Shown here: positions 16,845 through 23,233 of the stretch, piece by piece | How positions within the stretch are numbered: position 1 is the stretch's first letter | How the letters are laid out: the number at the start of each line of letters is the position of its first letter | Origin: an uncultured Alistipes sp. | GTDB lineage: Bacteria; Bacteroidota; Bacteroidia; Bacteroidales; Rikenellaceae | DNA: 50,358 nucleotides | Direction: 5' to 3' | Assembly (NCBI GenBank): GCA_900541585.1 | Contig: UQKD01000023.1 | Location: forward strand, 1 to 50,358 | The notes under the pieces: model-generated | Database searches by the model: none | The model's input: only the letters and a program-made list of their open reading frames with translations | Told to the model about the DNA's origin: nothing | Program-made: the position numbers and the translations under genes

Positions 16845-17482
16845 AATCCGGAATCTTCGTCGATCAGTATTACCAGCACCCGTTTGTCGGGCCAGCATCG
16901 CAGCATTTCCATCCGGGTATTGCAGATGCGGTCCTGCGAGTTGCAGTCCGAGCAGACGCCCGTTTCGGCACAGGGCGTGCGGAACCCGGGGTGTCGCGCG
17001 ACGTTCTGCGGTGCGGCGATCCGGCGGATGCGCTCCTCGGCCTCGTCGCGGTCGGCCACGATCTTGTTGCGTCCCGCCACGATGATCACCTTCCGGGGGC
17101 CGAATGCCACCGGTGCGATGCGGTTGCCCACCTTGTCCAGCCAATGCAGCGTCCCCTCTTCCGTCACGGCGTTCACGCCCGTGATGAACAGGTCCGACAA
17201 GAGCGCGCGGCGGCGGGTTTCCAATCGCTCGTCGTAGGTCATCGAGGGGTCGAATCCGTCGAGCAGCGTCAGCTGCCCGTTGCTCCGCAGCCACTCGACG
17301 ATGCCCGTTCCGCGCATCGTCACGGAGTCGCCGAACGACACGAGTTGCGGGTTTTCGGCTTCGACGACAGCCTTCATCAGGGCGAAGGCCGCTTCGGCGT
17401 CTTTCACCGTCTCGGCTTCGAAATGGTGTCGCCGCAGTGCCGCGGCGCAGGCTTCCAGTTTTTCCGCAGTTCGGTTTGCCAT
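16841..17482 (-). CDS. LUD domain protein (LutC/YkgG-like)
   Basis: 213 residues of the LUD/DUF162 family. SFGDSVTMRGTGIVEWL and LFITGVNAVTEEGTL followed by VAFGPRKVIIVAGRNKI are the family core. A C-terminal Cys cluster (Cys171, 177, 180, 187) may bind metal or an Fe-S cluster. LutC proteins act with LutA and LutB in lactate oxidation, but neither is here, so that role is not supported; single-LUD proteins of this type are of unknown function. It has a perfect promoter and leads a unit with the lipoprotein and radA. Confidence 0.88.
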   Translation of the reverse strand: MANRTAEKLEACAAALRRHHFEAETVKDAEAAFALMKAVVEAENPQLVSFGDSVTMRGTGIVEWLRSNGQLTLLDGFDPSMTYDERLETRRRALLSDLFITGVNAVTEEGTLHWLDKVGNRIAPVAFGPRKVIIVAGRNKIVADRDEAEERIRRIAAPQNVARHPGFRTPCAETGVCSDCNSQDRICNTRMEMLRCWPDKRVLVILIDEDSGL

Positions 17483-17517
17483 GGGGAACGGTTGTCTACG
17501 ATTTGTATAACGTCACA

Positions 17518-17548
17518 CAAAGGTAAACTATTTTCCGGTTCCTGCAAA
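17518..17548 (-). promoter_or_regulatory. Promoter of LUD-lipoprotein-radA unit
   Basis: On the minus strand: TTTG (17545-17548), 19 nt, TACCTTTG (17518-17525), a perfect pair. The start codon at 17482 gives a leader of about 30 nt. Confidence 0.85.
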
Positions 17549-17572
17549 ATCCTCCGCCTGCGCTTCCGCCCG

Positions 17573-17612
17573 TGAAAAAGGGAGGCGCGGACTGTTCCGT
17601 GCCTCCCTTTCG
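17573..17612 (-). terminator. Terminator of the LytM-dxr-rseP operon
   Basis: AAAGGGAGGC (17577-17586) pairs with GCCTCCCTTT (17601-17610), extended by five inner pairs; on the minus strand the hairpin runs into TTTTT. It separates the operon from the LUD promoter. Confidence 0.85.
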
Positions 17613-17627
17613 TTTGCCGCCGGGGCA

Positions 17628-17981
17628 TTACAGCGTGCGGCGCATCCTGCCCGCCTCGTCTATTTCGAATTCGCCCCAGGGGAAGGCTTCCGTCAGGTTC
17701 AGCATCTGCATCACGAGGTAAACCGTGACGGCTGTGCCTGCCAGCAGGAGCACTGTGGCGACGATCCGCTGGCGGCGTCTTTTTCGCCGTGCTTTTTCGC
17801 GGATCTCCGCGATCGCCCGTTCCACAACGGCCGGGTCCGTCGCTGGCCGCGTGGTCGGATGGTCGTCCCGCTCGCTTGCGAGCAGGTCGAGCATCTTCTC
17901 CTTCTTGCCGCGGGGTTTTGCCTCGCGCCGGTTGGCGGCGAGACGCTGGATCATGTCCTGAACGTGCCCCATCAGCATCAT
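17628..17981 (-). CDS. Small membrane protein of unknown function after rseP
   Basis: 117 residues. Residues 1-75 are charged and helical, with a basic patch (KARRKRRRQR, 73-82) directly before a single helix (about 83-103); a short acidic tail follows. The basic patch suggests the N-terminal part is cytoplasmic. I recognise no family. It starts 13 nt after the rseP stop and ends just before a strong terminator, so it is the last gene of that operon. Starts at 17981 or at the ATG 9 nt later are both possible. Confidence 0.65.
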   Translation of the reverse strand: MMLMGHVQDMIQRLAANRREAKPRGKKEKMLDLLASERDDHPTTRPATDPAVVERAIAEIREKARRKRRRQRIVATVLLLAGTAVTVYLVMQMLNLTEAFPWGEFEIDEAGRMRRTL

Positions 17982-17994
17982 GGCGTACTGTTCG

Positions 17995-19308
17995 CTATTT
18001 GATGAAGAACCGGTAAATGTCGTTGCCGTTGGCGTACAGCAGCAGGAACAGAATGATGATCAGTCCGACGTACTGCGCCCCTTCGAGCACCTTGTCGCTC
18101 ACCTTACGTCCCGAGACCATCTCCCAGAAGGTGAAGATCGCATGCCCGCCGTCGAGTCCCGGGATCGGCAGAATGTTCATCACCGCGAGGATGATCGACA
18201 GGAAGGCGGTCTTCATCCAAAAGTCCTGCCAGTCCCACGTGGAGGGGAAGATGCTGCCGATGGAGATGAATCCGCCCAGCTCCTCGTACATCTTGGTTTT
18301 GGGCTGTACGATCATCTTCAGCTGGTCCCAGTAGGAGGAGATCACCTTGCCCGTCCGGTGAATGCCTGCCGGAATCGCCTCCAGGAAGGTGTATTTCTGC
18401 GTGCGGAGCGTGAGTCCCTGCCGGATGACGCCGAGCGTGCCGTTCTCCGAAACGGGTACTTTGAATTCAAAGAGCATATCCCCTTCCCGCAGGACCGTCA
18501 GCAGCACCGAATCCCCGGCGTGCGCCTTCAGGTATTGCCCGTAGCCCGTAAAGTCGAGTCCCGAAACGTTGTCGATGCCCACGATCTCGTCGCCCTTCTG
18601 CAACTGTGCCGCGGTCGGGGCCACGACGCTGTCGATCAGAAAGGGGATGCGGGGCAAGAGGAAATCCTCGTATCCCTTCTGCTGGCGCATGGCGATCAGC
18701 TCGTCGAGCGGGAGGATCAGTTCCACCTGCCGTCCGTTGCGCTCGACCACGACGCTGCGGTCCCCCTCGGTGATGATCAGCGAGTTGACGACCTTGTTGA
18801 TGTCGTCCACCTCCTCGCCGTCGATCGTCACGAAACGGTCTCCGTCGTGGAATCCGAGTTTGTGTCCGGCCTCGTTGAAATTGTAGCCCCACTTGGCGTC
18901 GGCGTTCGAGAAATAGGTGTCGCCCCACGTGTAACAGATGCCGATGTAGACGGCCACGGCCAGCACGACGTTCATCACCACGCCGGCGATCATCACCAGG
19001 AAACGCTGCCAGGCGGGTTTGGCGCGGAACTCGTCCTGCTTGACGGGCTGTTTCATCTGTTCCGTGTCCATCGATTCGTCGATCATGCCGGCGATCTTGA
19101 CATAGCCTCCCAGCGGCAGCCATCCCAGACCGTACTCGGTGTTTCCGCGTTTGAATTTGAACAGCGAGAACCACGGGTCGAAGAAGATGTAGAATTTCTC
19201 GACGCGGATTTTGAACACCCGCGCCATGATGAAGTGGCCCATCTCGTGAATGCCTATGAGAATGGTGAAACAGAGGAAGAACTGAATGATTTTTACGATA
19301 ATGTCCAT
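17995..19308 (-). CDS. rseP: RIP metalloprotease RseP (site-2 protease)
   Basis: 437-residue intramembrane zinc protease. HEMGH at 21-25 in the first helix and PGLDGGH in the third core helix supply the metal ligands; PDZ-type domains lie between the second and third core helices. It cuts membrane-anchored substrates such as anti-sigma factors after a first periplasmic cut; no sigma/anti-sigma pair is in the window. It follows dxr by 12 nt. Linkage of dxr and rseP is common in Bacteroidetes. Confidence 0.96.
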   Translation of the reverse strand: MDIIVKIIQFFLCFTILIGIHEMGHFIMARVFKIRVEKFYIFFDPWFSLFKFKRGNTEYGLGWLPLGGYVKIAGMIDESMDTEQMKQPVKQDEFRAKPAWQRFLVMIAGVVMNVVLAVAVYIGICYTWGDTYFSNADAKWGYNFNEAGHKLGFHDGDRFVTIDGEEVDDINKVVNSLIITEGDRSVVVERNGRQVELILPLDELIAMRQQKGYEDFLLPRIPFLIDSVVAPTAAQLQKGDEIVGIDNVSGLDFTGYGQYLKAHAGDSVLLTVLREGDMLFEFKVPVSENGTLGVIRQGLTLRTQKYTFLEAIPAGIHRTGKVISSYWDQLKMIVQPKTKMYEELGGFISIGSIFPSTWDWQDFWMKTAFLSIILAVMNILPIPGLDGGHAIFTFWEMVSGRKVSDKVLEGAQYVGLIIILFLLLYANGNDIYRFFIK

Positions 19309-19320
19309 GTCGGAATGAGT

Positions 19321-20472
19321 TTACAGTTTCAGAAATTCCGCCGCCAGCGCGCGGGCTTCGGCGTTCGCTTCGGCGTAATTGGCCAGGGTGGGCGAGGGGA
19401 CGAACGCGGCGTGCTCCAGCGCGTAGCGGATGGCGCGCACGATGTCGAGCCATGCGCACTTGCGGCCGAGGAAGGCCGCCACGGCCACCTCGTTGGCCCC
19501 GTTCATCGTGCAGGCCGCCGTGCCGCCGCGGCGCAGGCAGTCGTAGGCGATGTCGAGCGCGGGGTATTTCGCGCGGTCTACCTCGGCGAAGGTCAGCTGC
19601 GGATGGTTCAGGAAGTTGAACCGCTCGCCGGGACGGTACGCCCGGTCGGGGTACAGCAGCGCGAAGCTGATCGGCAGGCGCATGTCGGGCGTTCCCATCT
19701 GGGCCTTGATCGCGCCGTCCTCGAATTCGACCATCGAATGAATGATCGACTGCGGGTGGAGCAGCACCGAAATCCGCTCGGCCGGGGTCCCGAACAGCCA
19801 GTGGGCCTCGATCACCTCGAACCCTTTGTTCACGAGCGTCGACGAGTCGATCGTGATCTTCGCGCCCATGTCCCACTGGGGGTGTCGCAGGGCCTGCTCG
19901 ACGGTGACGCCGGCCAGTTCTTCGGCCCGGAGGTCGCGGAACGCGCCGCCGCTGCACGTGACGATCAGCCTTCTGACCGGGGCGCGCTCGCCCACGAGGC
20001 ACTGGAAGATGGCCGAATGCTCCGAGTCGATCGGAATCACCGGGGCTTTCCGCTTCCGGGCCAGCGGCATTACGCAGGCGCCGCCCACCACGAGCGACTC
20101 TTTGTTGGCCAGCGCGAGTTTCTTGCCCGCCTCGATGGCCGCCACCGTGGGAGCGAGTCCCGCGTAGCCCACCAGGGCGTTCACCACCACGTCCGTGCCG
20201 CTTCCGGCCGCGACCTGCGCCACGGCTTCCTCTCCGGCATACACTTTGGTGTCGGTTCCCGCGAGGGCGTCGCGCAGCTGCGCGTAATATCGTTTGTCGG
20301 CGATCACCGCCGCGTCGGCGTCGAATTCCCGGGCCTGCCGGGCCAGCCGTTCCCAGTTGCGGTTGGCCGTGAGGACGCGGACCTCGAAGCGGCCGGGGTT
20401 TTCGCGGGCGATGTCGAGCGTCTGCACGCCGATCGAGCCGGTCGAACCCAGTATTGCGAGTCTTTGTTTCAT
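19321..20472 (-). CDS. dxr: 1-deoxy-D-xylulose 5-phosphate reductoisomerase
   Basis: 383-residue enzyme of the MEP isoprenoid pathway, converting DXP to MEP with NADPH; it is the fosmidomycin target. NADPH motif GSTGSIG at 9-15, ALANKESLVVGG, the metal/substrate segment PIDSEHSAIFQ and the later LVNKGFEVIEAHWLFG are all visible. It starts 7 nt after the LytM-like gene and precedes rseP. Confidence 0.97.
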   Translation of the reverse strand: MKQRLAILGSTGSIGVQTLDIARENPGRFEVRVLTANRNWERLARQAREFDADAAVIADKRYYAQLRDALAGTDTKVYAGEEAVAQVAAGSGTDVVVNALVGYAGLAPTVAAIEAGKKLALANKESLVVGGACVMPLARKRKAPVIPIDSEHSAIFQCLVGERAPVRRLIVTCSGGAFRDLRAEELAGVTVEQALRHPQWDMGAKITIDSSTLVNKGFEVIEAHWLFGTPAERISVLLHPQSIIHSMVEFEDGAIKAQMGTPDMRLPISFALLYPDRAYRPGERFNFLNHPQLTFAEVDRAKYPALDIAYDCLRRGGTAACTMNGANEVAVAAFLGRKCAWLDIVRAIRYALEHAAFVPSPTLANYAEANAEARALAAEFLKL

Positions 20473-20479
20473 GCGTTTG

Positions 20480-21346
20480 TCAGAAGACGATGTACCCCTC
20501 GGGGTCCACGGGTTTGCCGTTGTTCCAGAGTTCGAATTCGAAGAGCCGGACCTCTCCGTCCTGCACTTCGGCGTTGTAGCCGATCAGTTCGCCCGAACGG
20601 ATGGTCTGGCCGGTCGTGACGAGCGACTGCGAGAGGTTCTTGTAGACCGAGATCAGGTTCCCGGCGTGTTGCAGGACCACGATGTAGCCCGTCTCCGGGG
20701 TCCAGAGGCTCTGGACCACCGTACCGTTGTCGATGGCCGTGATGCGGTCGGCGGCGGTCGCGGCGATCTTCACGCCGAAATTTCCCTGGCGGATGTCGAA
20801 TTTTCCGGTTATGATCCCCTCGACGGGCGTCGCCAGCTCGATGGCCTCGCGCACCTTGCGCCGCGAGCCGCCCTGCCCGGCGATGGCGTATTCGCCGTCG
20901 CCCTCCATCTGGGCCCGCAGAAGCGAGTCTTCGTGCGAGGGCATCACCAGCACCTTGCTGATGCGCGACGAGTCCGACGAGGCGAGCACGCGCGCCACGG
21001 GGGTGCGTCCCTCCATGATCAGGGCTATGTTCTCGTTGTAGGTCAGCATGTCGTTCATCATGCGTTCCATCGAGTCGAGGCGGATGATGTTCTGCACGAG
21101 GCTTTCGCGCGAACGGTCGGCTTCGGTGCGGTATCCGGGCAGAAATTCCAGCACGGGGGAGTAGGCCACCAGCGACAGCGTGAGGATGAAGAGCATCAGC
21201 ACGAACGCCACCAGTCCCGCGAGGATACTCGCCGGCGAGAGGTGCATGTGCCACTCTTCGGTGTTGTCCGTAGCGTTGAGCATGTTGAACCGGCGTTTGC
21301 GGAACAGGCCGCGCCACCATGCCCGTATGGTTTTCAGAAATTTCAT
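20480..21346 (-). CDS. M23/LytM-domain membrane protein lacking zinc ligands
   Basis: 288 residues: short basic N-terminus, one helix (about 40-62), a coiled-coil-like stretch (75-110) and a LytM/M23 domain (about 173-275). The fold pattern is clear (AIDNGTVVQSLWTPETGY, VYKNLSQSLVTTGQTIRSG), but the HxxxD ligands read Asn189/Lys193, the usual YAHL His is Asn237, and HLH is Leu268-Phe-Glu270. All zinc ligands are gone, so it is probably a non-catalytic regulator of cell-wall hydrolases, like EnvC or NlpD in other phyla. First gene of the operon with dxr and rseP. Confidence 0.88.
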   Translation of the reverse strand: MKFLKTIRAWWRGLFRKRRFNMLNATDNTEEWHMHLSPASILAGLVAFVLMLFILTLSLVAYSPVLEFLPGYRTEADRSRESLVQNIIRLDSMERMMNDMLTYNENIALIMEGRTPVARVLASSDSSRISKVLVMPSHEDSLLRAQMEGDGEYAIAGQGGSRRKVREAIELATPVEGIITGKFDIRQGNFGVKIAATAADRITAIDNGTVVQSLWTPETGYIVVLQHAGNLISVYKNLSQSLVTTGQTIRSGELIGYNAEVQDGEVRLFEFELWNNGKPVDPEGYIVF

Positions 21347-21380
21347 CTCTATCGGGAACGATTTCTCTTTGTTAACTCTA

Positions 21381-21388
21381 CAAAGATA
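21381..21388 (-). promoter_or_regulatory. -7 box of LytM-dxr-rseP operon
   Basis: Reads TATCTTTG on the minus strand, 35 nt before the ATG at 21346. No clear -33 TTTG at standard spacing. It is divergent from and only about 20 nt from the -33 element of the next gene. Confidence 0.65.
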
Positions 21389-21407
21389 GGCAAATTTGCA
21401 TAAATCC

Positions 21408-21438
21408 TTTGCGGGGCGCGCTTAATTTTTTACCTTTG
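21408..21438 (+). promoter_or_regulatory. Promoter of nucleotidyltransferase gene
   Basis: TTTG (21408-21411), 19 nt, TACCTTTG (21431-21438). ATG 21478 follows after a 39-nt AT-rich leader. Confidence 0.85.
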
Positions 21439-21477
21439 CGGATGTTTTGAACCAATGTCATAAACAGATAAAATAAC

Positions 21478-22389
21478 ATGGTAAAACCCACATTACTGGT
21501 ACTCGCCGCGGGCATGGGCTCCCGCTACGGGTCGCTCAAACAGATGGACGGCGTCGGTCCCAACAACGAGGCTATCATCGATTACTCGGTCTACGACGCC
21601 ATCCGTGCCGGTTTCGGCAAGGTCGTCTTCGTCATCCGCCACTCCTTCGAGAAGGAGTTCCGCGAGGTCTTCTCGGCCGACCGCTTCGGCGGGCGCATCG
21701 CCGTGGATTTCGTTTTCCAGGAACTCGACTACCTGCCCGAAGGGCTTGCCGTTCCCGAAGGCCGTGTCAAGCCGTGGGGCACGAACCACGCCGTGATGAT
21801 GGCTGCCGATGCGGTTCACGAACCCTTCGCCGTGATCAACGCCGACGACTTCTACGGCGCCGAGGCCTACAAGACCATCGGGGACTACCTGACGCAGCTC
21901 GGCGACAGCCGCAACAGCTACTGCATGGTGGCCTATGACCTGAACAAGACCCTTTCGGAGAACGGAACCGTTTCGCGCGGCGTCTGCGGCGTCGATTCGA
22001 AAGGCGACCTCACGTCGATGGTCGAGCGGACGCAGATCGAGCGGATGCCCGACGGCCGGATCGTCTTCCACGACAACGGCGCCGACGAGCCTCTCGCCGA
22101 GGACACCCCCGTTTCGATGAACCTCTTCGGCTTCACGCCCGACTTCTTCACCTACTCGAAGGAGTACTTCAAAGTCTGGTTCGAGGCCAACAAGGACAAT
22201 GTCAAGTCGGAGTTCTACATTCCGACGATGGTCAACAAGCTGATCGGCGACGGTACGGCTACGCTCCGCGTGCTGCGTTCGGCCGCCCAGTGGCACGGCG
22301 TCACCTACAAGGAGGACAAACCCGCGCTGATGGCCGCCATCGAGAAGATGATTGCCGAGGGTAAATATCCCCGCAATCTCTGGGCGTAG
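21478..22389 (+). CDS. NTP_transferase family sugar nucleotidyltransferase
   Basis: 303 residues with the nucleotidyltransferase fold typical of NDP-sugar pyrophosphorylases: LVLAAGMGSRYGSLKQMDGV at 6-25 contains the nucleotide-binding loop, and VINADDFYG has the metal-binding Asp pair. There is no second domain. Proteins of this type activate hexose-1-phosphates, but the sugar and nucleotide cannot be told from the sequence. Single-gene unit with its own promoter; followed by a long non-coding stretch. Confidence 0.9.
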   Translation: MVKPTLLVLAAGMGSRYGSLKQMDGVGPNNEAIIDYSVYDAIRAGFGKVVFVIRHSFEKEFREVFSADRFGGRIAVDFVFQELDYLPEGLAVPEGRVKPWGTNHAVMMAADAVHEPFAVINADDFYGAEAYKTIGDYLTQLGDSRNSYCMVAYDLNKTLSENGTVSRGVCGVDSKGDLTSMVERTQIERMPDGRIVFHDNGADEPLAEDTPVSMNLFGFTPDFFTYSKEYFKVWFEANKDNVKSEFYIPTMVNKLIGDGTATLRVLRSAAQWHGVTYKEDKPALMAAIEKMIAEGKYPRNLWA

Positions 22390-22425
22390 TTTTCGATTCT
22401 CACGGGCATCTTCTGCCCTGCCTTG

Positions 22426-22471
22426 TTCGGCCCGGACGGGAAATACTTCTGTATGTCCCGTCCGGGCCGAA
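22426..22471. repeat. Long hairpin element 1
   Basis: TTCGGCCCGGACGGGA and TCCCGTCCGGGCCGAA make a 16-bp perfect stem, continued after an A-G mismatch by ATAC and GTAT around TTCT. No T run follows, so it is not a plain terminator. It resembles 22551-22601 in architecture. Confidence 0.7.
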
Positions 22472-22550
22472 CTGCGTTATGGCAAAATCTGCTCCGCGAT
22501 AATCACAAACCGTTTCCGATTTATAAGCGGCAATTTCCGCACATCCCTCG

Positions 22551-22601
22551 AAAACGGGGCGAATGGGGACATACTTCGGTACTACCCATCCGCCCCGTTT
22601 T
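22551..22601. repeat. Long hairpin element 2
   Basis: AAAACGGGGCG and CGCCCCGTTTT pair, then after an A-C mismatch ATGGG pairs with CCCAT; the loop contains TACTTCGGTA. Like element 1, the loop carries the core ATACTTC-N-GTA. The T-rich 3' arm could also let it end transcription from the plus strand. Confidence 0.65.
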
Positions 22602-22619
22602 TCACGATGCCCGAAACTT

Positions 22620-22760
22620 GCCGGCCATCGACCTCCTCTACTTGTCACCTGCTCCCGCCCTTGCTTCTGTCGTCTCTGCCTGTTACTTGTTCCTGCCATC
22701 TGCTCTGGCAGCCGCCTGCCTGTCGCCTGCTGCTTTCCTGCCGCCTGCCTGCTCCTGCCA
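22620..22760. repeat. Pyrimidine-rich CTGCC low-complexity tract
   Basis: About 140 bp dominated by CCTGC, CTGCC and GCCTGCCTG units on the plus strand and correspondingly purine-rich on the minus. Frames through it give low-complexity Ala/Gly/Gln/Arg peptides with no recognisable gene. With the two hairpins it fills the 450 bp between 22389 and 22841. Confidence 0.4.
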
Positions 22761-22800
22761 CAACAAAAAAGCGAGACCCTGCGGTCTCGCTTTTTTGTTG
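22761..22800. terminator. Bidirectional terminator
   Basis: An 18-bp perfect stem (CAACAAAAAAGCGAGACC against its complement) around CTGC, with A6 and T6 on the two sides. It probably ends the Wza-Wzc-HAD operon on the minus strand and any read-through from the plus strand. Confidence 0.9.
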
Positions 22801-22840
22801 TCCGGCCGGTCTTCGTTCGGAACCCCGGCCTTTCTGAATA

Positions 22841-23230
22841 TCAGTCCAGAAACCCTTCCCGGACGAGTTGTTCGCGGATCTTGGCCCAGTCGGCCACAGG
22901 ACGTTTCTCTCCGTCGACGAACCGCAGCGGGCATCCCAGGTTGCAGTCGTCGATGTAGAGGTCCGCATGAATCTTCGGTGACGAGGTCCAGCGCTTCTGC
23001 GACGGGTTTTCGTTCACGGCGTAGAGCGGAATGCCCCGAACGCGGAACCATTCCACTGCGCGGTCCAGCAGTTTTCCGTGCCGCATCGAGTAGAGAATCA
23101 GCCGGCATCCGTTGTCCGTCAGTTCTTTCAGCACGGGCACGGCTCCCGCATCCTCCCCGATTTCGGGATAGGCGTGGGTGACCACCGTGCCGTCGAAATC
23201 GAGGGCTATTACGGCATCGTGAATCGCCAT
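22841..23230 (-). CDS. BT0820-like HAD-type phosphatase
   Basis: 129-residue minimal HAD hydrolase with the nucleophile motif ALDFDGTVV (Asp11, Asp13), motif II in LILYSMR and the late acidic motif YIDDCNLG. It resembles the small BT0820-like HAD family of Bacteroides, structurally known but with no firm substrate. It has no signal peptide. It starts 3 nt after the BY-kinase stop, so it is co-expressed with the export system and might act on a phospho-sugar or a phosphoprotein there. Confidence 0.85.
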   Translation of the reverse strand: MAIHDAVIALDFDGTVVTHAYPEIGEDAGAVPVLKELTDNGCRLILYSMRHGKLLDRAVEWFRVRGIPLYAVNENPSQKRWTSSPKIHADLYIDDCNLGCPLRFVDGEKRPVADWAKIREQLVREGFLD

Positions 23231-23233
23231 CTC

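Noticed and set aside
17980..20619. 879-codon open frame on the plus strand across rseP and dxr
   Set aside because: Covers two well-supported minus-strand genes and has no recognisable domain.
22352..23181. Several overlapping ORFs in the nucleotidyltransferase-HAD gap
   Set aside because: They read through hairpins, the CTGCC tract and a perfect terminator; the peptides are low-complexity and none keeps a family pattern.
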